A program made the position numbers and the translations under genes. The notes below the pieces were generated by a model. It saw only the letters and a list, made by a program, of their open reading frames with translations, made no database searches and was not told the origin of the DNA. DNA of 64,000 bases from Burkholderia ubonensis subsp. mesacidophila (lineage in GTDB: Bacteria > Pseudomonadota > Gammaproteobacteria > Burkholderiales > Burkholderiaceae): NCBI RefSeq assembly GCF_002097715.1, contig NZ_CP020738.1, forward strand, positions 2,418,001 through 2,482,000. Reading direction: 5' to 3'. Positions 25,842-34,415 of the stretch are shown here, piece by piece; the first letter of the stretch is position 1, and every line of letters starts with the position of its first letter.

Positions 25842-26939
25842 ATGAAACAGTTCGTCCGCGTCATCTCCGTGCGCTACGACTGCGCGGCCAAGCCCGCGCG
25901 TCATCCGCGCGAACCGCTCGCGGCCTATGCGACTCGCTTGCAGAGCCATCTGCTCGAACATCTGCACGAGGCGGTCTCCCTCGCGCTGTACGCCGTCCAG
26001 GCGGAGCACGGCGCGCCGGACGCGCGCCGCCGGCCCGTCACGTTCGTGACCGCGCCGGAGTTCTACTGGAGCGTGCCGTGGCACGCGCTGCACGACCTGC
26101 GCGAGGTGCGCCAGCTGCCCGCACTGCAGATCGATCCGGTATGCGAAGCGATCGCGGAAGTCGCCGCGCGGTTTCCGGTCGAGCATGTCGGGCGCATCGT
26201 GATTTTGCCCGGCACCGCGGCGCTGCTGATCGACGTGCCGCGCCCGCCCGGCCGGCGCGCGAGCGCGGCGGTCGCCGCGCACGGCGGCGCGCTGCTCGAA
26301 TCGCTGAACTGCCTGTATGCGGCGGCCAACTTCCCGCCGCCGTTCGCGCCGGGCGACGACGCGGGACTGCGGCGCGCGCTCGCGTGGCCGAAGCGCCATA
26401 CGTCGCGCATCGACTACGGGCGGCAGAAGCCCGCGCTCGAAACGCCGTATTCGCGCACCTTCGAGCTTGCCGACGGCAGCTTCGTCGAAGTGCTGAAGGA
26501 AAGCGGCATTGCACTGCAAGGCACGACCACCGTGCACGCGCGCGGCGCGCACCTGTCCGACCGGCTCGGCGGCGTGCCCGCGTTCGGCATCGACCTCTGC
26601 CGCGACTTCCTTCAATGGCGCGGCGAGCCGCCGCCCGGCTCGACCGACTGCAACGCGGCGCATCCCGACGCGCCGCGCTACGTGATCGACTTCGTGCCGT
26701 CGTACGGCGCCACCGTCACCGACGTCGCCTTCCCCGTGCCGAGGTCGCTGCAGTACATCGCGCACAACGACGGCCGCGCCGCCCGGCAGGTCGCGGTGTT
26801 CGAGGTCGACCGCACGCGGCTGCGCTGGACGCGCGTCGCGCCGGCCGCCTGCATGCGCCATCTGGGCGCGGATGCCGGCGAGCGGGTCGCGATCCACGAA
26901 TTCACGGTCGACGTGCCGGCCCCGGGCGGAGCGCAATGA
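25842..26939 (+). CDS. Nitrilase-superfamily-like protein
   Basis: This 365-residue cytoplasmic protein was not recognised as a named family. Its pattern fits carbon-nitrogen hydrolases: VTFVTAPEFYWSVPW offers Glu73, YGRQKPALETPYS offers Lys196 and FGIDLCRDFLQW offers Cys253, in the order and contexts (E in strand-loop, K, then G-x-x-x-C-x-D) of the nitrilase triad. It may cleave or condense an amide; the substrate is unknown. It starts the rightward gene series 25842-28837, with 1 bp to the next gene, so translation is coupled. Confidence 0.62.
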   Translation: MKQFVRVISVRYDCAAKPARHPREPLAAYATRLQSHLLEHLHEAVSLALYAVQAEHGAPDARRRPVTFVTAPEFYWSVPWHALHDLREVRQLPALQIDPVCEAIAEVAARFPVEHVGRIVILPGTAALLIDVPRPPGRRASAAVAAHGGALLESLNCLYAAANFPPPFAPGDDAGLRRALAWPKRHTSRIDYGRQKPALETPYSRTFELADGSFVEVLKESGIALQGTTTVHARGAHLSDRLGGVPAFGIDLCRDFLQWRGEPPPGSTDCNAAHPDAPRYVIDFVPSYGATVTDVAFPVPRSLQYIAHNDGRAARQVAVFEVDRTRLRWTRVAPAACMRHLGADAGERVAIHEFTVDVPAPGGAQ

Positions 26940-26940
26940 A

Positions 26941-27981
26941 ATGGACACGTTCCGCTTCGCGCGCTGGCTCGACGGCCGGCGCCGCGCGCCCGTGCCGCGC
27001 CTGGCGGACGGGCTCGCCGCGCAGCTTTGCGACGAATGCGAAGCGATGGCGCGCTTCGCGCTGCATCACGGGCTGCCCGTCGAGCCGGACACCGTCGCGC
27101 AGCTCGCGACACTGATCGCCGACGGCCGCGCGCCGGCCGACCCGCCGCTCACCCCCGCGCAGCAGCGCCTGCTCGCGACGCTCCACCGCAAGCTCGCCGC
27201 GCTCGTCGCGCCCGCCACGCCGCAGGCCGTCACGCTGCTCGACCTGCATCGCCGCAACGCGCATCCGCTCGCGTGGCTCGGCCCGGTGCCGCTGATCCGG
27301 CTGCTGACCGTCTCCGCGCTCGGCTTCCTGTTCGCGGTGATTGCGACGAGCCTGTCGCCGCACGTGTCGAGCGAGAACATCGATCGCGGCTTCCTGCAGT
27401 CCGACGGCACGCTGCTGCTGTGGAACACGCTGTTCCTGCTGTGCTGCGCGGGGCTCGGCGCGTCGTTCGCGACGCTGTTCCAGGCGCACCGCTACGTCGC
27501 CGCGTCGACCTACGACCCGAAGTACGACGCGTCGTACGGCGCGCGGCTGATCCTCGGCGTGATCGCCGGGCTGATCCTCGTCGAGATGCTGCCGGCCCAG
27601 CTGTTCGCGCAGGGCAGCATGCACAGCTTCGGCCGGCCCGCGCTCGCGATGCTCGGCGGCTTCTCCGCGACGGCCGTGCACCGCGTGCTGCAGCGGCTCG
27701 TCGACACGCTCGAGACCCTCGTGCAGGGCGACCGCTCGGCCGACGTCGACGCCACGCTCGTCGCCACCCGCGCCCGCGCCGCCAGCGAGCGCGCGCACTG
27801 GCAGGGCGAGCTCGCGGCGAGCCTGCTCGACCTGCAGCAGTCGCTCGACGCGTCCGCGTCCGCCGACGCAATCCGCGCGCGCCTCGCCGCGTTCACCCGC
27901 GCGATGCTCGCCGCCGATCCATCGCTCGCGCAGCGCGGCGCGCCGCTTCCCCCCACGCCGCCCAACGACCACCCGGAGTAG
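26941..27981 (+). CDS. Uncharacterised multi-spanning membrane protein
   Basis: This is a 346-residue protein of unknown family. The first 120 residues are soluble and helical. Then come about four hydrophobic segments (LLTVSALGFLFAVIATSL, LWNTLFLLCCAGLGASFATL, LILGVIAGLILVEMLPAQLF and ALAMLGGFSATAVHRVL), followed by a C-terminal coiled or helical tail from VDTLETLVQGDRSADVDATL onward. The tail is Ala/Leu-rich and could face the cytoplasm. It is sandwiched, with 1- and 4-bp spacers, between the nitrilase-like and DUF4239 genes, so the three likely act together. Confidence 0.8.
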   Translation: MDTFRFARWLDGRRRAPVPRLADGLAAQLCDECEAMARFALHHGLPVEPDTVAQLATLIADGRAPADPPLTPAQQRLLATLHRKLAALVAPATPQAVTLLDLHRRNAHPLAWLGPVPLIRLLTVSALGFLFAVIATSLSPHVSSENIDRGFLQSDGTLLLWNTLFLLCCAGLGASFATLFQAHRYVAASTYDPKYDASYGARLILGVIAGLILVEMLPAQLFAQGSMHSFGRPALAMLGGFSATAVHRVLQRLVDTLETLVQGDRSADVDATLVATRARAASERAHWQGELAASLLDLQQSLDASASADAIRARLAAFTRAMLAADPSLAQRGAPLPPTPPNDHPE

Positions 27982-27985
27982 CGCC

Positions 27986-28837
27986 ATGCTGTTTCTCTAC
28001 AACATTCCCGTCGCCGCGATGGGCGCATTGATCGTGGCCGCGACGCTCGCGGCCGCGCTGCTCGGCTATGCCGCGTTCCGGCGCGTGCTGCCCGCGCGGA
28101 TCGACGCCGAACAGCGCGGGATGATCGTCGCGATGCTGTCGGCGGTCACGACCATCAACTCGCTGCTCGTCGCGTTCTCGGCCGTGTCGGTGTGGAATTC
28201 CTATCAGGCCGCGACCGATACCGTCGCGGCCGAAGCCGCCTGCGCGACCGAGCTGGCGCGCGACCTCGTCGCGTTCCGCGTCGCCGGCGGCGGCGGCGGC
28301 GCCGATGCCGCGCGCCGCGCGCTCGCCGACTACCTCGCGCGGGCCGCCGACGACGAGTGGCCGCAGATGCAGCAGCACGGCCGCGCCGACCCGCGCGCCG
28401 AAGCCGCGTTCGACCGGCTGTTCGCGGCGGTCAATCGCATCGCGCCGACCGACGAGCGCGAACGCGTGCTGCTCGCGCAAGTGCTGGCGCGCGCGAACGA
28501 GATGGTCAAGCACCGGCAGAACCGCCTGCAGAATCTCCATTCCGCGATGCCGGGAACGCTCTGGGCCGTGATGCTGGTGTCGAGCAGCCTGTCGCTGCTG
28601 TTGCTGTACGCGCTGCCCGGCACGCGCTTCAATGTCTGCCTCGTGTCGATCTGGGCGGTCACGCTCGGGCTCGCGTTCTTTTTCGTGCTGGCGGTGGACC
28701 GCCCGTTCGCCGGCGAGGTGAGCGTGCGCGCCACGCCGATCCGGCACGCGCTCGACCGGCTGCGCGCCGAGCTGGCCGCGCCGGCCGGCGCGGGGCCGGC
28801 GGCGCACGTCAGCCGGGCGGATTGCAGGCCGGCATGA
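27986..28837 (+). CDS. DUF4239-type (bestrophin-like) membrane protein
   Basis: This 283-residue protein has two N-terminal spans (NIPVAAMGALIVAATLAAAL, AVTTINSLLVAFSAVSV) and two C-terminal spans (LWAVMLVSSSLSLLLLYAL, FNVCLVSIWAVTLGLAFFFV). A long helical soluble part lies between them. This topology and the SYQAATDTVAAEA-type helix resemble DUF4239 proteins. Channel activity is not shown. Its stop overlaps the tail-to-tail LuxR gene by 29 bp. Confidence 0.75.
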   Translation: MLFLYNIPVAAMGALIVAATLAAALLGYAAFRRVLPARIDAEQRGMIVAMLSAVTTINSLLVAFSAVSVWNSYQAATDTVAAEAACATELARDLVAFRVAGGGGGADAARRALADYLARAADDEWPQMQQHGRADPRAEAAFDRLFAAVNRIAPTDERERVLLAQVLARANEMVKHRQNRLQNLHSAMPGTLWAVMLVSSSLSLLLLYALPGTRFNVCLVSIWAVTLGLAFFFVLAVDRPFAGEVSVRATPIRHALDRLRAELAAPAGAGPAAHVSRADCRPA

Positions 28838-29495
28838 ACAGGCAGCCGGACGGCGGATCGGCCGGCACGTGACGCGACAGCCACAACGCCGCCTCCGTCC
28901 GGTTGCTCACGCCGATCTGCCGGAACAGCGCATACAGGTGGTTCTTGATCGTGCCTTCCGCGACGTTCAGCACGCGGCAGATCTGCTTGTTCGACTTGCC
29001 TTCGGCCAGCAGCCGCAGCACCTCGCGCTGCCTCGGCGTCAACCGCTCGAACGCACGTTCGTCGCCGGCCGACGCGCCGGGCGCGCGCGCGGGCCCCGCC
29101 CCGCCTTCGCCCGGAGGTACGTAGATCGCGCCGGCCGCGACCCGGGCGAGGGCGTCCGCGAACTCGTCCGCGCTCGCGCGCCGGTCGATGATGCCGGCGG
29201 CGCCGGCCAGCAGCGCGTCGGCGATCGTCCGGCGGCACACGCCGCCGACGACGCACAGCCACGGCGTCGCGCCGAACGTCTCGTGCAGCACGTTCGGCCA
29301 GATCGTGGGCGGCGCGTGGTCGTCGCATTCGATCGTGACTGCGCCGACCGTGTCGGGCAGCAGCGCGTCGCGCAAGCGATGAAGGTCCTCGGGGCGCTGG
29401 GCGGACCACACATGCCAGCTCATGTCGCGTTTACACATTACGTCTGCCACGCCTGCCACGAACAACGGCGGGCTGTCGATCATCAGGACGTTCAT
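28809..29495 (-). CDS. LuxR/NarL-type regulator with degenerate receiver
   Basis: This 228-residue protein has a C-terminal LuxR helix-turn-helix: FERLTPRQREVLRLLAEGKS, NKQICRVLNVAEGTIKNHLY. The N-terminal half has the receiver fold, but the phosphoacceptor region reads AVTIECDDHAPP and the usual conserved Lys loop reads GIIDRRAS, so normal phosphorylation is doubtful. ATG at 29495 is preferred, with GAGGA upstream; GTG at 29501 is possible. It is divergent from the DUF2589 gene and tail-to-tail with the membrane genes, and is the only regulator in this cluster. Confidence 0.85.
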   Translation of the reverse strand: MNVLMIDSPPLFVAGVADVMCKRDMSWHVWSAQRPEDLHRLRDALLPDTVGAVTIECDDHAPPTIWPNVLHETFGATPWLCVVGGVCRRTIADALLAGAAGIIDRRASADEFADALARVAAGAIYVPPGEGGAGPARAPGASAGDERAFERLTPRQREVLRLLAEGKSNKQICRVLNVAEGTIKNHLYALFRQIGVSNRTEAALWLSRHVPADPPSGCLFMPACNPPG

Positions 29496-29762
29496 TTGCA
29501 CGGTTTCCTCGATAGCGGGATTTAGGTTTTTTTTACTCCCCTTCCGCCGGCTTTTTACCGCTGTTTGTTTAACCGCGCACTAGGCTCGTCGCTCCGGGAA
29601 GAATGTCCTAATTCAGCCCCGCTGTCGCATTTCATCCCGTTACAACGGCCTTCCCGGGAGACCGGGCGTGACGAGCGTCATCTTCGCAAGACGCTTCCAA
29701 TTGCCTAACTTGATTAACGACAGCGAATGTCCGTTGTCTTCAACTGGCAGAGGAGTTTATTC
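29496..29762. promoter_or_regulatory. AT-rich divergent promoter region of the LuxR and DUF2589 genes
   Basis: This 267-bp spacer is clearly lower in GC than its surroundings, with T-runs at 29526-29534 and an AT-rich segment at 29698-29720 (around TAACTTGATTAACG). It is the natural place for the divergent promoters and regulator sites, but no exact -35/-10 pair or dyad stands out. Confidence 0.4.
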
Positions 29763-30455
29763 ATGGACGCTAATTTCATTGGTTCGGTGATTAACGCTTT
29801 ACCGATGGACCAAATGATCGCCGGACCATTAAAGGCGATGATCAGCGCGCAAACGCAAGCCGCGAAGAGTTATGCGGATTTCCTGATGCAGGTCTGCATC
29901 CAGGGTGGCAAGGCGGTGGCCGTGCAGTTCGACTACGACGAAACGCTCGTCGACGAAAGCGGCGTGTCGAAGGGCGTCGTGCAGAAGACCATGCGCATCC
30001 CGCTGCTCGCCGCGATCGTCCACCCGATCATCGCGATCGAGGAAGGCACGATCGACTTCGAGATGGAGATCACCCAGTCGGAAAAGGCGTCGTCGTCGAC
30101 CGAGGCCGGCGGCGAGTTCAAGGCAAAGATCGGCTGGGGCCCCGTCAGCGTCAACCTGTCCGGCCGCGTGTCGCACAAGTCGGAGCAGACGCGCAGCACC
30201 GACACGCGCGCGAAATACTCGATCCACACGCAGATCAAGCGCCAGCAGCCGCCCGAAGCGCTGATGCGCGTGATCGACTTCCTGACCGACGCGGCGACCA
30301 AGCCGGTCGTCGCCGCGGACAAGGCGAAGGACGTGAAGCCGCTGCCCGCGACGCCGACCGACGGCAAGCTGATCGGCGAGACGTCGGGCGCGGGCGCCGC
30401 CGGCGACGGCGCACCGGCGGCGGGCGCGCCCGCGCAGGCCGGCGAGCACGCGTAA
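29763..30455 (+). CDS. DUF2589 domain protein 1
   Basis: This 230-residue soluble protein fits DUF2589. It has an N-terminal helix (MDQMIAGPLKAMISAQTQAA), a beta-rich core (MRIPLLAAIVHPIIAIEEGT, IDFEMEITQSEKASSS, AKIGWGPVSVNLSGRVSHKS) and a C-terminal helix (PPEALMRVIDFLTDAATK). A Gly/Ala/Pro tail follows. The family has no known function. The start follows GAGGAG at good spacing. No signal peptide is present. The second DUF2589 gene follows by 18 bp. Confidence 0.85.
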   Translation: MDANFIGSVINALPMDQMIAGPLKAMISAQTQAAKSYADFLMQVCIQGGKAVAVQFDYDETLVDESGVSKGVVQKTMRIPLLAAIVHPIIAIEEGTIDFEMEITQSEKASSSTEAGGEFKAKIGWGPVSVNLSGRVSHKSEQTRSTDTRAKYSIHTQIKRQQPPEALMRVIDFLTDAATKPVVAADKAKDVKPLPATPTDGKLIGETSGAGAAGDGAPAAGAPAQAGEHA

Positions 30456-30473
30456 GCGCGCCCGGGTCCGGCC

Positions 30474-31379
30474 ATGTTCAGGCTCTTCAAAAGGCGGCGC
30501 AACGCGGCCGCACGCGATGACCGGCCAGCCGCCGACGCGGCGGCGCTCGCGCCGTCCGACGCCGGCGAGCCGCCGGCGTCACCGGCGAGCGCCGCTCAGG
30601 GCGGGCAGCCGGACGCGACGGCCGCGACGGCCGCCCCGTTCGCCGCACCGGATGCCGCGCCCGCCGTCGGCGTGTCGTCGTCCGGCGCGGCATCCGGCAC
30701 GTTGCCCGACACGGCGCCGGGGGCGTCCCCCGGGCCGGCATCGGGCACGCCGGACGGCCACGCGTGCGCCCCGCCGTCCGACGCGCCGCCCCCCGCCCCG
30801 CCCGCGCCCCCTGCCGGCACGCCGCCCGGCGAGCCGGCGGACGCCGACCGCCCGCCGCCGCGCGGGCTCGCGCTCGACGAGATCGCGCGCGGCATGCAGC
30901 ACGCCGCGGCAGCCGCGAATCAGCTGCTCGCGCATCAGTACACGGCCGTGCTCGACCAATTCTTCGACCGGCGCGACGACGGCCTGCTCGCGCCGCGCGA
31001 AGTCCAGGTCGCGCTCGACGCCGAGCACACGATGCCGGTGCCGCTCGTCGCGCTCGCGACGCCGCGCGGCCTCGCGCTCGAACGGATGGTCGTGCACCTG
31101 ACGGTACGCGGCGATTTCACCGAGGCGCATCCGGCTGGCGGCTTCGCCGGCGACGACCAGCGCGGGCGCTTCTACGTGACGCTCGCGCCGCGCTCGTCGA
31201 AGAAGGATGCGCAAGGCAACGCGGGGCACCGCGACACCGAGCACATCGACATCGAAATGCAGTTCGCGGCGCTCGCGCCGCCCGAAGCGATCATGCGCGT
31301 GATCGACGAATACACGCATCGCCTGGTGCCGCGCGCACGGCACGGCAACGAGGAGCACCACGATGGCGAACCAGCCTGA
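30474..31379 (+). CDS. DUF2589-like protein 2 with long low-complexity N-terminus
   Basis: This protein has 301 residues. Residues 1-12 are basic (MFRLFKRRRNAA), residues about 15-130 are almost entirely Ala/Pro/Gly/Ser/Asp and presumably disordered, and the C-terminal 170 residues carry a DUF2589-like domain. Shared marks with protein 1 are an amphipathic helix (EIARGMQHAAAAANQLLAHQ), a beta core and PPEAIMRVIDEYTHR near the end. The linker suggests a tether between two partners. Its end overlaps the GH24 gene by 17 bp. Confidence 0.8.
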   Translation: MFRLFKRRRNAAARDDRPAADAAALAPSDAGEPPASPASAAQGGQPDATAATAAPFAAPDAAPAVGVSSSGAASGTLPDTAPGASPGPASGTPDGHACAPPSDAPPPAPPAPPAGTPPGEPADADRPPPRGLALDEIARGMQHAAAAANQLLAHQYTAVLDQFFDRRDDGLLAPREVQVALDAEHTMPVPLVALATPRGLALERMVVHLTVRGDFTEAHPAGGFAGDDQRGRFYVTLAPRSSKKDAQGNAGHRDTEHIDIEMQFAALAPPEAIMRVIDEYTHRLVPRARHGNEEHHDGEPA

Positions 31380-31809
31380 ACGCACCGGCACGCAAGGCAT
31401 CGAGCTGATCAAGCACTTCGAGGGCCTGCGGCTCGCGCGGTATCTCGATGCGGTCGGCAAGCCGACCATCGGCTACGGCCACCTGATCCTGCCGCACGAG
31501 CGCTTCACCCGCCCGCTTACGCCGGCCGAAGCCGACGCGCTGCTGCGGCAGGACCTGCGCAGCGCCGAGCTGAACCTGCGCAAGCTGCTGCGCGTGCCGG
31601 TCACGCAGCAGCAGTTCGACGCGCTGATGTCGTTCGTCTTCAACCTCGGCTCGGGCCGCCTGCGCGCGTCGACGCTGCTGCGCTACCTGAACGCCGGCGC
31701 GCCGGCCCGCGCGGCCGACCAGTTCCTGGTCTGGAACAAGGCGGGCGGGCGGCCGCTCGCGGGCCTCACGCGGCGGCGCCAGGCCGAACGCGCGCTGTTC
31801 CTCTCGTGA
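31363..31809 (+). CDS. GH24 (T4-type) lysozyme
   Basis: This 148-residue muramidase has the motif GIELIKHFEGLRLARYLDAV with catalytic Glu, then KPTIGYGHLI, LTPAEADALLRQDLRSAE, QQQFDALMSFVFNLGSG and a C-terminal NKAGGRPLAGLTRRRQAERA. This is a complete phage-endolysin-like domain. There is no signal peptide or SAR anchor, and no holin, spanin or phage structural gene nearby. The ATG overlaps the DUF2589-2 gene, so it is co-translated with this cluster rather than with a prophage. Confidence 0.92.
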   Translation: MANQPERTGTQGIELIKHFEGLRLARYLDAVGKPTIGYGHLILPHERFTRPLTPAEADALLRQDLRSAELNLRKLLRVPVTQQQFDALMSFVFNLGSGRLRASTLLRYLNAGAPARAADQFLVWNKAGGRPLAGLTRRRQAERALFLS

Positions 31810-31959
31810 ACAGCGCACGCGGCGCGCAACGATCGTCACGGGTCGCCGACCCTGCCGTTCGCGCCATTCACCGCGCCGCGCGCCGCGCCTAAGCTGAAGC
31901 CGTCGTCTTACGAAGCCGCATCCCCCGCACCTCAACGCATTTCAAGAAAGGAGCCCAGC

Positions 31960-33078
31960 ATGCATGTCATTCCCCCGCCCGGCCGCCCGACGCCGCCCCG
32001 TGTCTTCTTCGCGCGCCTGCCCCGCGCCGCGCGCGCCGCCGTTGCCGCGGCCGCGCTCGCCGTCGCGGCGGCCGCGCCACTCGCGGCAAGCGCGGCCGGC
32101 GCGGCGCCGCTGCCCGCTTACGCCGCGGACCTGACGCGCACGTCGGTGTCCGGCCTGTCGTCCGGCGGCTTCATGGCGATGCAGTTCGACGTCGCGTATT
32201 CGAGCCGGCTGATCGGCGCGGGCATCGTCGCCGGCGGGCCGTTCTACTGCGCGGGAGAGAACGAGCTGGTCGCCCCGGCGGTCGCCGCGATGACGCTGTG
32301 CATGCAGCCGGTCGGCCCCGCGCCGTCCGCGAACGACGCGTGGCGCTACGCGCGGACGTTCGCACAGCACGGCGAGATCGACGATCCGGCGAACCTGCGC
32401 AGCCAGCGCATCTACGTGTTCAGCGGCGCGAAGGACACGGTCGTGTCGACCCGCGTCGTCGACCAGACCGCGCGCTTCTACGAGCTCGCGCAGGTGAGCG
32501 CCGCGAACCTGCAGTACCGGCGCCATCCGGACGCCGGCCACGCATTCGTCACGGACCGCCCCGGCGACGCCGCATGCAGCGCGAACGCGAGCCCGTACAT
32601 CGACAACTGCGGCTTCGAGCAGGCGCACGACATCGTCCGCTGGATCTACGCGACGCCCGGCAAGCCGCTCAACCCGCCCGCCGTGCAGGCCGGCGGCAAG
32701 CTGCTCGCGTTCGACCAGCGCGCGTTCGACCCGCAGCGGCGCGCATCGCTCGACGACACGGGCTACGTGTATGTCCCGGCAGCGTGCGAGCGCGACACGT
32801 GCGCGGTGCACGTCGTGTTCCACGGCTGCGTGCAGAACGCCGCGACGGTCGGCGAGCGGATGATCCGCGGCGTCGGCTACAACGAGATCGCCGACACGAA
32901 CCGGCTGATCGTGCTCTATCCGCAGGTCGCGAAGTCGGTGGCGAACCCGCTCGGCTGCTGGGACTTCTGGGGCTATACGAACGCCGAGCCGACCCGGCCC
33001 GGCTTCTATCGCCGCGACGCGCCGCAGATGGCCGCCGTGATGCAGATGGTGCAGCGCCTCGGCGCCGCGCGCCCGTGA
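31960..33078 (+). CDS. Exported PHB depolymerase-family esterase
   Basis: This 372-residue alpha/beta hydrolase has a long Arg/Ala-rich signal region (residues about 1-48). The lipase-box serine is in SGLSSGGFMAMQFD, the probable Asp in FSGAKDTVVSTR and the His in RRHPDAGHAFVTD. An oxyanion/linker motif VVFHGCVQNAATVGE and CWDFWGYTNAEPTRPG near the C-terminus agree with PHB depolymerases. It should cleave extracellular short-chain polyhydroxyalkanoate or related esters. A phasin-like gene follows 52 bp downstream. Confidence 0.88.
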   Translation: MHVIPPPGRPTPPRVFFARLPRAARAAVAAAALAVAAAAPLAASAAGAAPLPAYAADLTRTSVSGLSSGGFMAMQFDVAYSSRLIGAGIVAGGPFYCAGENELVAPAVAAMTLCMQPVGPAPSANDAWRYARTFAQHGEIDDPANLRSQRIYVFSGAKDTVVSTRVVDQTARFYELAQVSAANLQYRRHPDAGHAFVTDRPGDAACSANASPYIDNCGFEQAHDIVRWIYATPGKPLNPPAVQAGGKLLAFDQRAFDPQRRASLDDTGYVYVPAACERDTCAVHVVFHGCVQNAATVGERMIRGVGYNEIADTNRLIVLYPQVAKSVANPLGCWDFWGYTNAEPTRPGFYRRDAPQMAAVMQMVQRLGAARP

Positions 33079-33130
33079 GCCGCACGCCGCTTCCATGATC
33101 CTCACTCGATTCACACGACAAGGACCCGTC

Positions 33131-33673
33131 ATGTTTTCTTCGCTGATCGCCCAATGGGAAAGCGCGAACCTCGGCGCGCTCGAGCTGTTCGGCAAGGTCG
33201 TCGCGCAAACGACCGGCGCCGGCAGCGCGCCCCGCGGCCCCGCCTGGCGCGCGTTCGCGCATACCGCGCTGCTGACCGGACATCGCTATCTCGACGCCTG
33301 CCAGGCTGCCACCAACACGCTGTGGCGCGACCAGGTCGAGCGCGTCGGGCTGAAGCAGTCCGCCGCCGCGCTCAAGGAGCTGGCCGCGCTGAACGCCGAC
33401 CTCGCGACGCGTTTCACGCAGAGCCACCTGCAGCACGCGGGCGCGCTCGCCGACGCCGCCGCGCAATGCCTCGACGATCTCGGCCGCACGCGCGGCCCCG
33501 GCGACGCCGCGATGGCGCTCGGCCGCTTCGCCGGCGACCTGCACGCGCAGGCCCGCGCGCACGCGCTGCACGTGTCGTCGCTGACCACCGGCATCGCGCC
33601 GGCGCTCGCGCAATGGGCCGACCGCAACCTGCGCGACGACCCCGACGCGAGCGCGACGGAGCAGGCGTCATGA
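33131..33673 (+). CDS. Phasin-like helical protein
   Basis: This 180-residue, almost wholly helical protein has no signal peptide. The pattern of amphipathic helices (SSLIAQWESANLGALELFGK, AALKELAALNADLATRFTQS) with Ala-rich spacing resembles phasins, which coat polyhydroxyalkanoate granules, and its neighbour is a PHB depolymerase-family gene. There is no diagnostic motif, so the call is by composition and context. ATG at 33131 follows AAGGA. It overlaps the next gene by 4 bp. Confidence 0.5.
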   Translation: MFSSLIAQWESANLGALELFGKVVAQTTGAGSAPRGPAWRAFAHTALLTGHRYLDACQAATNTLWRDQVERVGLKQSAAALKELAALNADLATRFTQSHLQHAGALADAAAQCLDDLGRTRGPGDAAMALGRFAGDLHAQARAHALHVSSLTTGIAPALAQWADRNLRDDPDASATEQAS

Positions 33674-34290
33674 ACATCCGGCTCCGGTTCGTCAACCGCT
33701 CGAACGATTGCGGCAGCAGCGAGGTGGTGCTGTTCCAGCGCGACGTGATGCCCGATTTCGACGCGCTCGCGATCGCGTGGAAGGTGATCCGCTATTGCGG
33801 GCGCGACTGCGTCCATCCGTTCGACTATGCGACCGACATCGAGGTCGCGCTCGGCGACGAGCACGGCAACTTCTCGCCGCGCATCGCCGCGCCGGCGGGC
33901 GCGCGCTTCGCGATCGACCCGCTGGCGAGCGGCCGCGGGCGGCTCGCGCCCGACGAGGCGGACGCCGCGGGCGGCGACGTCGAAGTCGTGAACCGCCTGA
34001 CGCGCGGCGCGGTGAACGTCAACGCGTTCTGCGCGGGCCGGCTGATCGCCGCGAAGCACGCGGTCGCGCCGGGCCAGAAGGCCGTGTTCCGCTTCACGCC
34101 CGCGCTGTGGATCGGCGTCGCGTCGCAGGTGCAGGAAAGCCATGCGCTGAACGCCGCGGTGCTGTCGAGCGCCAACACGCTGCTGCCGCTCGCGGGCGTC
34201 GCCGCCGCGGACATCGTGATGACGGGCGGCGGCACCGGCGCCGACGCGCAGCCGTTCAGCTTCGCGCTCGAGCAGGTCGAGCGGCGCTAG
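33670..34290 (+). CDS. Tandem paralogue A (about 205-residue beta-rich protein)
   Basis: This 206-residue protein of unknown function is the most divergent of three tandem paralogues. Shared landmarks are the opening (I)RLRFVNRSND, FDALAIAWKVIRYCGRDC, GAVNVNAFCAGRLIAAKHAV, APGQKAVFRFTPALWIGVAS and AADIVMTGGGTG. It differs by extra cysteines and a changed mid-region (RLAPDEADAAGG). No signal peptide is present. It overlaps the phasin-like gene by 4 bp, tying the array to that operon. Confidence 0.82.
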   Translation: MNIRLRFVNRSNDCGSSEVVLFQRDVMPDFDALAIAWKVIRYCGRDCVHPFDYATDIEVALGDEHGNFSPRIAAPAGARFAIDPLASGRGRLAPDEADAAGGDVEVVNRLTRGAVNVNAFCAGRLIAAKHAVAPGQKAVFRFTPALWIGVASQVQESHALNAAVLSSANTLLPLAGVAAADIVMTGGGTGADAQPFSFALEQVERR

Positions 34291-34338
34291 CGGCCGGCGC
34301 GTTTTTTGATCCGTTTTGCCTGGTTTACATGGTTTGGC

Positions 34339-34360
34339 GGCCCGGCTTCACAGCCGGGCC
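34339..34360 (+). terminator. Intercistronic hairpin between paralogues A and B
   Basis: GGCCCGGCT and AGCCGGGCC form a 9-bp perfect stem with a 4-base loop, 55 bp before the GTG of paralogue B. No U-run follows, although a T-run (34303-34308) lies just upstream. It may attenuate or stabilise the message rather than terminate it. Confidence 0.5.
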
Positions 34361-34415
34361 GGCGGGAAGGTGCGCGGCAAACCGATTGCCGTCTTTCAAC
34401 TCAAGGAGCAACGAC

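Noticed and set aside
31363..31809. Prophage lysis cassette
   Set aside because: Only a lysozyme is present; there is no holin, spanin, terminase, tail or integrase gene in the neighbourhood.
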